A stretch of 64,000 bases of DNA from Conyzicola lurida (GCF_014204935.1 NZ_JACHMJ010000001.1:1054001-1118000); one strand, 5' to 3'; shown: positions 41,556 through 50,435, counted from the stretch's first letter. Notes: generated from the letters alone by a model not told the origin. Translations and numbers: made by a program.

Positions 41556-41920
41556 TCGAGTGGTTCCTCTGGGCCCAGCTCGTCGTCGGAATCCCGGGCG
41601 GCCTGCTCTGCATCGTGCTCGGTCTCGCCGGCCGCAAGCCGGACGACCTCACCATGGGCGCCGCGGCGCTCGTGACCGTGCTGCTGCTCGTGCAGATCGT
41701 GATCTCCGCGCTCGCGCCCCTGTTCGGCAACGCCCCGACGGGCAACGCGCTCGAGTTCTGGGTGTACCTGGTCACCGCGTTCATCATCCCGCCGCTCGCC
41801 ATCGTGTGGGGTCTCGTCGACCGCTCGCGCTGGAGCACCGTCGTGCTCGGGGTCGCCATTCTGGCCGTCGCCGTCATGCTCTACCGCATGTATCAAATCT
41901 GGTTCGTCCAGACCGCGTAA
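41552..41920 (+). CDS. small four-helix membrane protein
   Basis: A 122-residue membrane protein with helices at about 5-25, 35-58, 70-90 and 95-113 and almost no soluble part. It starts at GTG overlapping the truB stop (GTGA), so it is read with truB. No family was recognised. Such small proteins between truB and ribF may simply be lineage-specific. Confidence 0.75.
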   Translation: MIEWFLWAQLVVGIPGGLLCIVLGLAGRKPDDLTMGAAALVTVLLLVQIVISALAPLFGNAPTGNALEFWVYLVTAFIIPPLAIVWGLVDRSRWSTVVLGVAILAVAVMLYRMYQIWFVQTA

Positions 41921-41923
41921 TCT
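41918..41923 (+). promoter_or_regulatory. -10 box of the next membrane protein gene (leaderless)
   Basis: TAATCT, seven bases before ATG 41931; its first three bases are the stop codon of the preceding gene. Confidence 0.45.
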
Positions 41924-41930
41924 GTACTCA

Positions 41931-42395
41931 ATGACCACCACGACTCCCACGCGCTCGACCGGTCTCGGGCGTGTCCTCATCGCCGTCTACGGCCTCCTCG
42001 CGCTCGCCGCCACCGGACGGTCGGTCTTCCAGATCCTGGACGACTTCGACCAGGCACCCGTGGCCTACGCGCTCTCCGCGCTCGCCGCCGTCGTCTACAT
42101 CGTGGCGACCGTCGCGCTGATCGTGCCGGGCGACACCTGGTACCGCGTGGCGTGGATCACGATCGGCTTCGAGTTCGTCGGCGTGATCGTCGTCGGCCTG
42201 CTCAGCATCTTCGACCCGGTGCTGTTCCCGGCGAAGACCGTCTGGTCGATGTTCGGCCGCGGCTACGGATTCGTGCCGCTCGTCCTGCCCGTGCTCGGCA
42301 TGGTCTGGCTGTACCTGCGCCGGCCGCGCGCGGCCACGTCCACGCCCGCGTCTGCGTCGCCCGGAACCACGTCTCCCGGCACCACGGCAGCCTGA
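41931..42395 (+). CDS. membrane protein, four helices, before ribF
   Basis: A 154-residue membrane protein with helices at about 14-32, 44-66, 73-93 and 110-128. A conserved-looking loop 'LFPAKTVWSMFGRGYGFVPL' joins the last two. The C-terminal tail is Ser/Thr/Pro-rich. The arrangement is common next to ribF in Microbacteriaceae as far as I recall; no function is known. The ribF start follows 2 bases after its stop. Confidence 0.75.
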   Translation: MTTTTPTRSTGLGRVLIAVYGLLALAATGRSVFQILDDFDQAPVAYALSALAAVVYIVATVALIVPGDTWYRVAWITIGFEFVGVIVVGLLSIFDPVLFPAKTVWSMFGRGYGFVPLVLPVLGMVWLYLRRPRAATSTPASASPGTTSPGTTAA

Positions 42396-42397
42396 CC

Positions 42398-43363
42398 GTG
42401 GAGTTCTACGACTCGCTCGCCGACGTCCCGGCGGGCTTCGGACCGAGTGCCGTGGCGATCGGCAAGTTCGACGGGGTGCACGCGGGCCACCGCCGCATCA
42501 TCGGCGAACTGCGGGCCGTCGCCGATCGCGACTCGCTCGAGGCCACGATCGTGACCTTCGACCGTCATCCGCTCGCCCTGCTGCGTCCCGAGTCCTGCCC
42601 GCCCCCGCTGGTCAGCAACGACCAGAAGGTCGCCCTGCTCGCGGAGACCGGCGTCGACGCGACCCTGATGCTCGCCTTCGACCGTGCTTTCAGCGAGCAG
42701 TCGCCCGAGGAGTTCGTGCAGCGCATCCTCGTCGACGCCCTGCACGCGCGCGTCGTGATGGTCGGCGCCGACTTCCGCTTCGGCTCCAAGGGCAGCGGCA
42801 CCGTCGCCGTGCTCACCGAACTGGGGCGCGAGCACGGCTTCGAGGTGCTCATCATCGACGACGTCGTCTCGCCCGAGGAATCGCACACGCGTCGGGCGTC
42901 GTCCACCTGGATCCGCGAGCTGCTCGCCGAGGGACGGGTCGCCGAGGCGGCCGTCGTCCTCGGGCACGCGCCGGTCGTGCGGGGCGTCGTCGTGAAGGGC
43001 GCACAGCGCGGCCGCGAACTCGGATTCCCGACCGCGAACCTGTCGCCGCGCAACGAGGGTTTCATCCCCGGCGACGGCGTCTATGCCGCATGGTTCACCG
43101 TCGACGGCGTGCGCTACGCCTCCGCAGTCTCGATCGGCAACAACCCCACCTTCGCCGGGGTGCCCGAGAAGCAGGTCGAGGCGCACCTGCTCGACGAGAC
43201 GATCGACCTGTACGGCAAGCTCGTCGAGGTCGCGTTCGTGGAGTACATCCGCGGCCAGGTGAAGTACACGACCATCGAGGCGCTCATCGACCAGATCGCC
43301 GACGACGTCGCGAAGGTGCGGGTCGTGCTCGGCCAGCCGGCGCCGGCCGTCGCTCCGGGCTAG
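42398..43363 (+). CDS. ribF: bifunctional riboflavin kinase/FAD synthetase
   Basis: A 321-residue enzyme making FMN and FAD. N-terminal adenylyltransferase with 'AIGKFDGVHAGHRRII' near 21 and 'FRFGSKGSGTV' near 125; C-terminal kinase with 'GRELGFPTANL' near 206 and 'GNNPTF' near 247. GTG 42398 is just after the previous stop; the open frame extends upstream but overlaps that gene. The 3' end overlaps the convergent small gene by 4 bases. Confidence 0.95.
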   Translation: MEFYDSLADVPAGFGPSAVAIGKFDGVHAGHRRIIGELRAVADRDSLEATIVTFDRHPLALLRPESCPPPLVSNDQKVALLAETGVDATLMLAFDRAFSEQSPEEFVQRILVDALHARVVMVGADFRFGSKGSGTVAVLTELGREHGFEVLIIDDVVSPEESHTRRASSTWIRELLAEGRVAEAAVVLGHAPVVRGVVVKGAQRGRELGFPTANLSPRNEGFIPGDGVYAAWFTVDGVRYASAVSIGNNPTFAGVPEKQVEAHLLDETIDLYGKLVEVAFVEYIRGQVKYTTIEALIDQIADDVAKVRVVLGQPAPAVAPG

Positions 43364-43635
43364 GTCCGGATCAACCGCGCGAGCGGCACCTTGACGCCCT
43401 TCTGGATCTTGTCGATCACGTCGTCGGGGATCGTCTTGACGAGGGGCAGTTCGAGCTCCTTCGCCCACGACCCCACGGTGTCGACGATCTGATCGGTGTC
43501 CATGCCCCTGAGGTGCGGCTGTACCTGCGCCCAGAGCGGCTCGAGCGCCTTGATGTCGAAGTGCTTGCCGCCGAAGAGGTCGCCGACCACGCCGCCGAGG
43601 GCTCCGAGGTCGAATCCGCCGTTCTTGTCTGCCAT
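43360..43635 (-). CDS. small unknown protein
   Basis: A 91-residue soluble protein, not recognised. The N-terminus is Gly-rich ('GGFDLGALGGVVGDLFGGKH'), followed by helical segments ('QIVDTVGSWAKELELPLVKT'). A good AAGGAG site precedes ATG 43635, unlike most nearby single genes. The stop overlaps the ribF stop tail to tail. It is probably real given codon use and the ribosome site. Confidence 0.7.
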   Translation of the reverse strand: MADKNGGFDLGALGGVVGDLFGGKHFDIKALEPLWAQVQPHLRGMDTDQIVDTVGSWAKELELPLVKTIPDDVIDKIQKGVKVPLARLIRT

Positions 43636-43652
43636 GGTGGGCTCCTTCGTTC

Positions 43653-44288
43653 CTACTCCGCGGCCGGTTGCGGCCGCTCTCCATTATCGGCCGGCCGGTG
43701 CGACGGGAGCCCCGTGCGCCCGGCGAGGAAGAGCACGATCTCGGGGCCCGGTGCGTCGAGCGGGATGCCGCGGCCGACGGTCCACTCCCCGTCGGTGGCG
43801 CGCAGCTCGCGGCCGGCCAGCACGGAGCGGATCGCCAGGGGAGCGGTGAGCGCCCGGTGCACCGCGACCGCGCCGAGCGTGATGGGGTCGAGGTCGACGT
43901 CGACGCCCGCGCTCGTCGCGATGTCGAGGGTCGCGACGACGGCCGCGTCGAGGTCGCCGATCGCGCGCTTGCGGGGCTCCGCGGAGACCTCGCGCAGTGC
44001 CCCGATCGGGTCGGCGACGGGCTGCGTCGGCCGCGGCATCCCGAGCCTGCTTCTCAGCCGTTGTACGCGGGTCGAGCGCAGCCGCGTCACGAGGTCGACC
44101 GTGCAGCTGCGTACGTCGACGCCGGTCTGCAGCGTCGGCGCGTCCCAGAGGACGGGGTCGGCGTGGTCGAGCGTGTCGACGAGCCGCGCGACGACCGCGG
44201 ACAGCCGCGGCGCCCAGTTGCCGTCGACCCCTGACTCGTCGCCGCCGCGTCGCTGGCTGAGGGGGAGATACTTCGACACATCGCTCAC
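43653..44288 (-). CDS. unknown protein, possibly mycothiol-dependent/DinB-like fold
   Basis: A 211-residue protein. The segment 'LDHADPVLWDAPTLQTGVDV' near 37 resembles the N-terminal helical domain of the TIGR03083/maleylpyruvate isomerase-like family, but the metal-binding histidines are not obvious. The longest frame reaches 44612 but runs through the divergent permease gene; GTG 44288 is chosen because a TACGGT box ends six bases upstream. Function unknown. Confidence 0.65.
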   Translation of the reverse strand: MSDVSKYLPLSQRRGGDESGVDGNWAPRLSAVVARLVDTLDHADPVLWDAPTLQTGVDVRSCTVDLVTRLRSTRVQRLRSRLGMPRPTQPVADPIGALREVSAEPRKRAIGDLDAAVVATLDIATSAGVDVDLDPITLGAVAVHRALTAPLAIRSVLAGRELRATDGEWTVGRGIPLDAPGPEIVLFLAGRTGLPSHRPADNGERPQPAAE

Positions 44289-44294
44289 GAGCCA

Positions 44295-44300
44295 ACCGTA
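44295..44300 (-). promoter_or_regulatory. -10 box of the unknown gene (leaderless)
   Basis: TACGGT on the minus strand, six bases before GTG 44288; it decides the start of that gene. Confidence 0.45.
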
Positions 44301-44318
44301 GACCACCCCCGGCCGCCG

Positions 44319-44324
44319 TAGACT
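44319..44324 (+). promoter_or_regulatory. -10 box of the MFS gene (leaderless)
   Basis: TAGACT, six bases before GTG 44331. Confidence 0.5.
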
Positions 44325-44330
44325 TGGCCG

Positions 44331-45575
44331 GTGCAATCCCCGCGTCCGCTCCCGCTCTGGGGAGGGCGCACCCTCGCTCTCGTCGGCATCGTCACCCTCG
44401 CGCTGAGCCTGCGCACCGCCGTCACCGCCATCTCGCCGATCATCAGCGAGATCCGGCAGGACATCCCGCTCACCGGCGTGGGTATCGGCCTCATCGGCAT
44501 GCTGCCGCCGATCTTCTTCGCGCTCTCCGGCATCATCGGCCCGTGGCTCTCGCGCCGGGTCGGGCTCGACGGCGCGATCGTGCTCTCGGTCGCCGTGATG
44601 ATCGTCGGTCACCTCGTGCGCGCCGCCTCGGGATCCTTCCCGGTGCTGCTCGTCGGCAGCGCGGTCACGCTCGTCGGCGTGGGCATCTGCAACGTGCTGC
44701 TACCCCCGGTGGTCAAGAAGTACTTCCCCGACCGCATCGGCTTCGTCACCGCGACCTACGTCACGATCATGTCGATCAGCACGGCGTTGCCGTCGCTGCT
44801 CGCGGTGCCGATCAGCGATTCGATCGGCTGGCGGTACTCGCTCGCGATCTGGGCCGCGGTCGCCGGCACCGCGCTCGTGCCGTGGCTGCTGCTGCTCACC
44901 CGGCACCGCCGGGACACCGCCGCCGCTCTGCTCGGCGAGCCCGATCCCTCCGACGTGGTGGAGACGCCCGACGCCGCGCTCGAGGGTCGTCTCGTCCGCT
45001 CGCCCATGGCGGTCGCCATCGCGGTGACGTTCGCCGTCTCGACGATCAACGCCTACGCGTCGTTCGCCTGGCTGCCGCAGATCCTCGTCGACCTCGTGCA
45101 CGTCACGCCCGCGGCCGCCGGCACGCTGCTCGCCGTCTACTCGATCGCGGGCTTCCCGGGGTCGATCGTCGCGCCCATCCTGGTCAGCCGGCTGCGCAGC
45201 CCGTTCTGGGTGATCGTCGCGGGGGTCGCGTTCTTCGTCACGGGCTACCTCGGGCTGTTGCTGGTTCCCGGCACGCTCACCGTGGTCTGGGTGCTGCTGA
45301 TCGGATTCGGCCCGATCCTGTTCCCCGTCTGCCTCGTGCTCATCAACGCGCGCACCCGCAGTCACACCGGATCGGTGGCTCTGAGCGGATTCGCGCAGGC
45401 AATCGGCTACACGGTCGGCGCGTTCGGACCGCTGCTGCTCGGCGTGCTGCACGACGCGACCGGCGGCTGGACGGTGCCGCTGCTGTTCCTGCTCGTCGTA
45501 TCGTTCGCGGGCGTCTTCGGCGCGGTCGTGCTGGCGAAGCCCGGCTACGTCGAGGACCAGCTGGCGCGGCGGTAG
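44331..45575 (+). CDS. MFS transporter, CynX/NimT-like
   Basis: A 414-residue major facilitator protein with 12 predicted helices. Features of the CynX (cyanate permease)/NimT group are 'LALSLRTAVTAISPIISEI' near 22, 'GLIGMLPPIFFALSGI' near 52 and 'LLPPVVKKYFPDRIG' near 122. The central loop (about 190-225) is acidic. Substrate unknown: no cyanase or nitroimidazole gene is near. It is divergent from the unknown gene and is followed by a GC-rich repeat region. Confidence 0.87.
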   Translation: MQSPRPLPLWGGRTLALVGIVTLALSLRTAVTAISPIISEIRQDIPLTGVGIGLIGMLPPIFFALSGIIGPWLSRRVGLDGAIVLSVAVMIVGHLVRAASGSFPVLLVGSAVTLVGVGICNVLLPPVVKKYFPDRIGFVTATYVTIMSISTALPSLLAVPISDSIGWRYSLAIWAAVAGTALVPWLLLLTRHRRDTAAALLGEPDPSDVVETPDAALEGRLVRSPMAVAIAVTFAVSTINAYASFAWLPQILVDLVHVTPAAAGTLLAVYSIAGFPGSIVAPILVSRLRSPFWVIVAGVAFFVTGYLGLLLVPGTLTVVWVLLIGFGPILFPVCLVLINARTRSHTGSVALSGFAQAIGYTVGAFGPLLLGVLHDATGGWTVPLLFLLVVSFAGVFGAVVLAKPGYVEDQLARR

Positions 45576-45589
45576 GCGCGGGTGCGGGG

Positions 45590-45635
45590 CGCGCAGCGCG
45601 CTCGCGGGGCGCGGGGCGCGCTCGCGGGGCGCGCT
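45590..45635. repeat. GC-only short tandem repeats
   Basis: The string GGGCGCGCTCGCGGGGCGCG and close variants are repeated directly after the MFS gene. It reads like slippage-expanded sequence and is probably non-coding. Confidence 0.55.
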
Positions 45636-45640
45636 GAGTT

Positions 45641-45731
45641 GTGTCGCCCACGCGCAGGTTCGTGCGTCAGCGTGCGCCACAAACCTCAGCGGAGCTCGCG
45701 CAAACCTCAGCGCGCGCGACGACGCTCAGCG
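45641..45731. repeat. dispersed 51-base element, copy 2, with one degenerate 43-base unit
   Basis: 45641-45691 matches 24802-24852. 45701-45731 resembles the start of the tandem unit at 24841 (CAAACCTCAGCGCGCGCGAC). As in copy 1, it lies downstream of a plus-strand gene and before the end of a minus-strand gene. Confidence 0.7.
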
Positions 45732-45767
45732 CCGTACACGGGAGGGTCGGCGCCGTACGCGGGCGGG

Positions 45768-46727
45768 TCAGGCGACGAGGTCGGCGCGGTGCACGAGCGC
45801 CGCGGAACCGATGAGCGGCCCGGCGTCCGAGAGCGCCGACGGCACGACCTGCACCTTGGTGACGAAGTCCCAGTCGCGCTTGGCGATCGCCTCGCGGATG
45901 AAGCGGAACAGATCGGGCGTGACGCGCGAGAACCCGCCGCCGATCGCGACGATGTCGAGGTCGTTGAGCGCCGTCGCCGAGGCGATGGCCTGCCCGATGG
46001 CGCGGCCCGAGCGCTCGACCGCGGCGATGGCGATCGGGTCGCCGGCGGCGTAGGCGACCGCGAGGTCTTCGCCGGTCGCGCCGACCCAGCCCTGGCGGTT
46101 GGCCCAGGCGACGGTCTTCGGTCCGGAGGCGACCGCCTCGACGCAGCCGATGCCGCCGCAGAGGCACGGGTCGTCGAACCCGCCGACCTCGACGTGGCCG
46201 ATGTGGCCCGCATTGCCCGACGGGCCGGCGATGGCCGAGCCCTGCAGGATGAGCCCGCCGCCGACGCCGGTGGAGACGATCATGCCCATGACGTTCTGGT
46301 AGCCGACCGCGGCGCCGACCCAGTGCTCGGCGAGGGCGATGCACTCGCCGTCCATGCGCAGGGTCACCGGCACGCCGGGCACGGCGTCGATGACGAGCTG
46401 GCGCAGCGGGTAGTCGCGCCAGACCGGGAGGTTGAGGGGGGAGACGAGGCCGTCGGCGACCGAGATCGGTCCGGCCGAGCCGATGCCGACCCCGAGCAGG
46501 GTCGCGTCGGCGGGCAGGGCGGCGAGGGCGCTGCCGAGCACGGAGAGGACGGCGGCGGCCAGATCGTCGGATGACGCGGTGGGACCGGTCGGCCGGCGGA
46601 ACCGGCTCGCGGCGAGCACGACACCCGCGTCATCCACCAGTGCGGCCTCTGCCTTGGTGCCGCCGATATCGATCGCGAGGGCGAGATTCCGTGTCGTCGT
46701 TTCGCCGGCCGCAGTCGTCATCGTCAT
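45768..46727 (-). CDS. ROK-family sugar kinase (glucokinase-like)
   Basis: A 319-residue ROK protein. ATP-binding 'AIDIGGTKAEAALVD' near 17, 'STGVGGGLILQG' near 142, and the zinc motif 'CLCGGIGCVEA' near 178. No DNA-binding domain precedes it, so it is a kinase rather than a repressor; glucose or N-acetylmannosamine are typical substrates. The longest frame (to 46823) overlaps the divergent gene; ATG 46727 is chosen, with TAGAAT seven bases upstream. Confidence 0.9.
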   Translation of the reverse strand: MTMTTAAGETTTRNLALAIDIGGTKAEAALVDDAGVVLAASRFRRPTGPTASSDDLAAAVLSVLGSALAALPADATLLGVGIGSAGPISVADGLVSPLNLPVWRDYPLRQLVIDAVPGVPVTLRMDGECIALAEHWVGAAVGYQNVMGMIVSTGVGGGLILQGSAIAGPSGNAGHIGHVEVGGFDDPCLCGGIGCVEAVASGPKTVAWANRQGWVGATGEDLAVAYAAGDPIAIAAVERSGRAIGQAIASATALNDLDIVAIGGGFSRVTPDLFRFIREAIAKRDWDFVTKVQVVPSALSDAGPLIGSAALVHRADLVA

Positions 46728-46734
46728 GTCGCAT

Positions 46735-46740
46735 ATTCTA
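46735..46740 (-). promoter_or_regulatory. -10 box of the ROK gene (leaderless)
   Basis: TAGAAT on the minus strand, seven bases before ATG 46727. Confidence 0.5.
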
Positions 46741-46780
46741 CCGGCGCTGTCGAGGCCGAACGTTTCCCAGCGTGCGCGCG

Positions 46781-46786
46781 TACGGT
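46781..46786 (+). promoter_or_regulatory. -10 box of the SDR/DUF2867 gene (leaderless)
   Basis: TACGGT, six bases before ATG 46793. Confidence 0.45.
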
Positions 46787-46792
46787 GGCGGA

Positions 46793-48274
46793 ATGGCGAC
46801 TCGAGTGTTGGTGACTGGTGCAAGCGGCTACATCGGCGGGCGGCTGGTGCCGCGGTTGTTGGAGGCCGGCTACGAGGTACGCGTCTCGGTGCGCGACCCG
46901 CAGCGGCTGCGCGACTACCCGTGGGCCGACAAGGTGGAGATCGTCACCGCCGACCTCACCGACGCGGACGCGGTGCGCTCCGCCGTGCGGGACATCGACG
47001 TGCTGTACTACCTCGTGCACGCGATGGGTGCCGGCGGGGACTTCGAGAAGTCCGAGAGCGTGGCGGCGACGGTCGTCGCCGACGCGGCCGCACAAGCCGG
47101 CGTGTCGCGCATCGTCTACCTCGGCGGGCTGCACCCCGACGGCCCGCTCAGCCCGCACCTGCGCTCGCGCGCCGAGGTCGGCCGCATCCTGCTCGCCTCG
47201 GGTGTGCCCACGGTGGCGCTGCAGGCCGGAACGGTCATCGGCTCGGGGTCGGCCTCGTTCGAGATGATCCGTCACCTCACCGACGTGCTGCCGTACATGC
47301 CCGCGCCCAAGTGGGTGCGCAACTTCATCCAGCCGATCGCCGTGCGCGACGTGCTCTACTACCTGGTCGAGGCGGCCGAGCTGCCGCCCGAGGTCAACCG
47401 CACCTTCGACATCGGCGGGCCCGACGTGCTGCGCTACGGCCAGATGATGAACGGCTACGCCGTCGAGGCAGGGCTGCCGCAGCGTCCCATCGCGCCGCTG
47501 CCGGTGCTCACGCCGTGGCTCGCCTCGCAGTGGGTCAACCTGGTCACCCCGATCCCGCGCGCCCTCGCCGTGCCGATCATCGCCTCGTTGCAGTACGACT
47601 GTGTCGCGCGCGAGAACGACATCGACGACGTCATCCCGCGCCCCGAGGGCGGTCTCACCGGGTACCGCCGAGCGGTCAGCCTCGCGCTCGGCAAAGAGCG
47701 CGCCGGCGAGGTCGAGACCAGCTGGCAGGACTCCTCGGTGTTCGGCGCCCCGAGCGACCCGCTGCCGAGCGACCCCGAGTGGTCGGGGCACACGGTCTTC
47801 ACCGACCTGCGCGAGAAGCATTCTGCCGCGAGCCCCGCCGAGCTCTGGCGCGTCGTCGAGAGCATCGGCGGCGACAACGGCTGGTATTCGTTCCCGCTGG
47901 CCTGGGCGGCGCGCGGCTGGGCCGACAAGCTCGTCGGGGGAGTGGGCCTCCGGCGCGGACGCCGCAACCCCGACCGGCTCAACCTCGGCGAGGCGCTCGA
48001 CTTCTGGCGGGTCGAGGAGATCGACCGCGGCCGGTTCCTCCGTCTGCGCGCCGAGATGCGGGTGCCGGGCGCCGCGTGGCTCGAGCTCACCGTGACGCCC
48101 GAGGGCGAGGGATCCCGCTACCGCCAGCGCGCCGTGTTCTTCCCCAAGGGGCTCGCCGGTCGGCTCTACTGGTTCAGCATCCTGCCGTTCCACGGCGTGA
48201 TCTTCGCCGGCATGGTGGAGCGCATCACGGCCGCCGCGGTGCGGGCGACCGCGAAGCAGAAGGCCGCCGAATAG
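46793..48274 (+). CDS. NAD(P)-binding SDR and DUF2867 fusion protein
   Basis: A 493-residue protein. An extended/atypical SDR domain comes first (glycine motif 'VTGASGYIGGRL' at residues 7-18, 'YLVHAMGAGGDF' near 78). The C-terminal DUF2867 region runs from about 345 ('WSGHTVFTDLREKHSAASP') to 490. This fusion is widespread in actinobacteria and its reaction is unknown. ATG 46793 fits the NAD-binding strand directly; the longer frame upstream belongs to the other strand's gene. Confidence 0.87.
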   Translation: MATRVLVTGASGYIGGRLVPRLLEAGYEVRVSVRDPQRLRDYPWADKVEIVTADLTDADAVRSAVRDIDVLYYLVHAMGAGGDFEKSESVAATVVADAAAQAGVSRIVYLGGLHPDGPLSPHLRSRAEVGRILLASGVPTVALQAGTVIGSGSASFEMIRHLTDVLPYMPAPKWVRNFIQPIAVRDVLYYLVEAAELPPEVNRTFDIGGPDVLRYGQMMNGYAVEAGLPQRPIAPLPVLTPWLASQWVNLVTPIPRALAVPIIASLQYDCVARENDIDDVIPRPEGGLTGYRRAVSLALGKERAGEVETSWQDSSVFGAPSDPLPSDPEWSGHTVFTDLREKHSAASPAELWRVVESIGGDNGWYSFPLAWAARGWADKLVGGVGLRRGRRNPDRLNLGEALDFWRVEEIDRGRFLRLRAEMRVPGAAWLELTVTPEGEGSRYRQRAVFFPKGLAGRLYWFSILPFHGVIFAGMVERITAAAVRATAKQKAAE

Positions 48275-48294
48275 GCGCAGCGCCCGCGAGGGCC

Positions 48295-48300
48295 TACGGT
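48295..48300 (+). promoter_or_regulatory. -10 box of the CAP gene (near-leaderless)
   Basis: TACGGT, five bases before ATG 48306. Confidence 0.4.
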
Positions 48301-48305
48301 CAGGC

Positions 48306-49010
48306 ATGACGACTACCAGCGTTAGCCTCGCCCGCCGCTCCCTGACAGCGCTGTTGGCGCTGATCGCGGGCCTCGCGCTCGTCGCCGTCTCCGCGGCCGG
48401 TCCCGCCCGCGCGGCCGACACCGACGACATCCTCTCGGGTCTGAATTCCGCCCGGGGCACGGCAGGACTCGCCCCGGTCGTGCGGGACTCCCGGCTCGAC
48501 ACCGTCGCCCTCGACTGGGCCAAGCGGATGGCGGCGGCAGGCACTCTGTCGCACAACCCCGACGTCGGCACGCAGATCCCCTCGGGGTGGAACGGCTACG
48601 GCGAGAACGTCGCGCACGGGTTCGCCACCGGCGACGACGTCACCGCGGGCTGGACGGCGTCGCCCGACCACTACGCGAACATGGTCGGCGCCTACACGAG
48701 CGTGGGGATCGCGTTCCTCCCGGCCGACGGCAGCACCTGGGCGGTCGAGGTGTTCGCCGACTACGCGGGGACGGCGGCCGTGGCAACCGTCGAGACCGCG
48801 CCGACGGGTGACGCTGCAGCGGAGGTCGCACCGACGCAGACGTCGGCCGCGACCCCGGCCCCGGGCGAGATCGTGGTCACGGCGACGGCCGAGCCCGCGT
48901 CATCCGTCTCGCCCGTCGTCTATCTGGCGGCCGCAGCCGTCCTGCTCGTGCTGCTGGTCATCGGCGCGACCACCCTCAACCGCCGCCGGGGGCGACGCGG
49001 CCGCGCCTGA
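48306..49010 (+). CDS. secreted CAP/SCP-domain protein with C-terminal anchor
   Basis: A 234-residue protein: signal peptide (1-37, ending 'AGPARA'), CAP domain (about 40-160) with 'LDWAKRMAAAGTLSHNPDVG', 'GYGENVAHG' and 'HYANMVGAYTSVGIAF', a Thr/Ala-rich stalk, and a C-terminal helix 'VVYLAAAAVLLVLLVIGATT' with an Arg-rich tail. No LPXTG is present, so it is membrane-anchored. Bacterial CAP proteins have varied, mostly unknown roles at the surface. It follows the SDR gene by 31 bases. Confidence 0.88.
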   Translation: MTTTSVSLARRSLTALLALIAGLALVAVSAAGPARAADTDDILSGLNSARGTAGLAPVVRDSRLDTVALDWAKRMAAAGTLSHNPDVGTQIPSGWNGYGENVAHGFATGDDVTAGWTASPDHYANMVGAYTSVGIAFLPADGSTWAVEVFADYAGTAAVATVETAPTGDAAAEVAPTQTSAATPAPGEIVVTATAEPASSVSPVVYLAAAAVLLVLLVIGATTLNRRRGRRGRA

Positions 49011-49027
49011 CGCCCGCGGGCCAGGGA

Positions 49028-50374
49028 CTACAGGCTGCCGATCAGCCGGCGGTAGAAGCCGACGCCGCGCAGCCAGGTGTCGACGCTCATCCGCTCGTTC
49101 TTGGCGTGCAGGGTGGCCCGCTGCTCGCCGGTCATCTCGAACGGGCTGAAGCGGTACACGTGGTCGCTGATGCGCGTGAAATGCCGGCTGTCGCTCGCGC
49201 CGAGCTGGATGTACGGGGTCACGATGACGTCGTCGAAGGTCTCGTCGATCGTGCGCGCGAGCAGGTCCCAGGCGCGGCCGGTCGTCGGCGAGACGGGCGA
49301 CGGCTCCGAGGGGTGTTGCACGTCGATGCGCACGGCGTCGTCGCGCAGGGCGGTGCGCACGTGGCGCACGCTCTCCTGCACGGTCGAGCCGACGGCGACC
49401 CGCATGTTCACGGTCGCGACGGCCCGCTCGGCCAGCGCGTTCGCGGCGAGGCCCGCGCTCAGCTGCGTCACCGCCTGCGTCGTGCGGATCATCGCGTTGG
49501 TCTCGTCGCTGAGCCGGCCGAACAGGCGCAGCAGCAGGGGCCGGGTCAGCCAGAGGTTGGTGAACGCGAACCGGATGGGCCCGCTCGCGTGCGCGCCGAC
49601 CGTGCGCAGCATCTCCAGGTTCGTGGGGGTGAACCGCGCGGGAAACGGCGACGCGTTCAGCCGAACGATCGCCCGCGACAGACGCGCCGTGGCGGTGAGC
49701 CGCGGGGGAGTCGAGGCGTGCCCGCCCTCCTGCTCCACGGTCAGGGTCAGGGTGGTGATGCCCTTCTCGCTCACCCCGACGACCGCGGTCGGTTTCGCCA
49801 CCCCGGGGAAGACCCCCTCGACGACGGCACCACCCTCGTCGATCACCAGGGCGGGCCGGATGCCGCGTGCCTCCAGCAGCGCGACGACGGCCTGTGCGCC
49901 CCCGCCCGTGGTCTCCTCGTTGTGCCCGAAGCTGAGGTAGACGTCGCGCGCGGGCACGAAGCCCTCCGCGGCCCGGGCCTCGACCGCCTCCAGGATGCTC
50001 ACGAGCGCTCCCTTGTCGTCGAGGGTGCCGCGGCCCCAGATCAGCTCGCCGTCGGGCGAATCCACCCGTTCGGCGGCGAAGGGCGGGTGGTCCCAGCCCT
50101 CGTCGGTGGCAGCCACCACGTCGTAGTGCGCCATCAGCACCGTGGGCGCACCGTCGCCGGAGCCGGCCCAGCGGTAGAGCAGCGAGTGCCCGTCGACGAG
50201 CTCGCGGTCGAGGGCGGCGTGGAGAGCCGGATAGAGGCCGGGGAGGGCCTCGACGAACTCGTCGAACCGTGCCCAGTCGGTCTGGGACTCGTCGAGCCGG
50301 GATACGGTGGGGATGCGGAGAAGGGCCTGGAATCGGGCCAGCGAGAGCTCGTCGTCAGAGGTTCGGGCGGTCAT
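49028..50374 (-). CDS. M20-family metallopeptidase
   Basis: A 448-residue zinc peptidase/carboxypeptidase of the M20 (carboxypeptidase S-like) family. Metal ligands: 'LMAHYDVVAAT' near 82, 'WGRGTLDDKG' near 114 with the bridging Asp, 'GHNEETTGG' near 148, and a late His in 'SDSRHFTRISDHVY' near 400. A dimerisation insert spans about 200-320. It likely releases amino acids from peptides in the cytosol. The ATG has a TAGAGT box six bases upstream. The stop is 17 bases from the convergent CAP gene. Confidence 0.9.
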   Translation of the reverse strand: MTARTSDDELSLARFQALLRIPTVSRLDESQTDWARFDEFVEALPGLYPALHAALDRELVDGHSLLYRWAGSGDGAPTVLMAHYDVVAATDEGWDHPPFAAERVDSPDGELIWGRGTLDDKGALVSILEAVEARAAEGFVPARDVYLSFGHNEETTGGGAQAVVALLEARGIRPALVIDEGGAVVEGVFPGVAKPTAVVGVSEKGITTLTLTVEQEGGHASTPPRLTATARLSRAIVRLNASPFPARFTPTNLEMLRTVGAHASGPIRFAFTNLWLTRPLLLRLFGRLSDETNAMIRTTQAVTQLSAGLAANALAERAVATVNMRVAVGSTVQESVRHVRTALRDDAVRIDVQHPSEPSPVSPTTGRAWDLLARTIDETFDDVIVTPYIQLGASDSRHFTRISDHVYRFSPFEMTGEQRATLHAKNERMSVDTWLRGVGFYRRLIGSL

Positions 50375-50380
50375 GATCCG

Positions 50381-50386
50381 ACTCTA
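50381..50386 (-). promoter_or_regulatory. -10 box of the M20 peptidase gene (leaderless)
   Basis: TAGAGT on the minus strand, six bases before ATG 50374. Confidence 0.5.
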
Positions 50387-50435
50387 GGGGCATAGCGCAC
50401 GCGCAAGGACTCGGCCGACCCCCTGCTCCCTCGAC

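Noticed and set aside
44289-44612. N-terminal extension of the unknown minus-strand gene
   Set aside because: It would cover the promoter and start of the MFS gene and reads as low-complexity Asp/Arg/Glu.
45582-46574. 330-codon plus-strand frame opposite the ROK kinase gene
   Set aside because: It starts in the GC repeat, is Asp/Gly/Arg-rich and has no domain; the ROK motifs are on the other strand.
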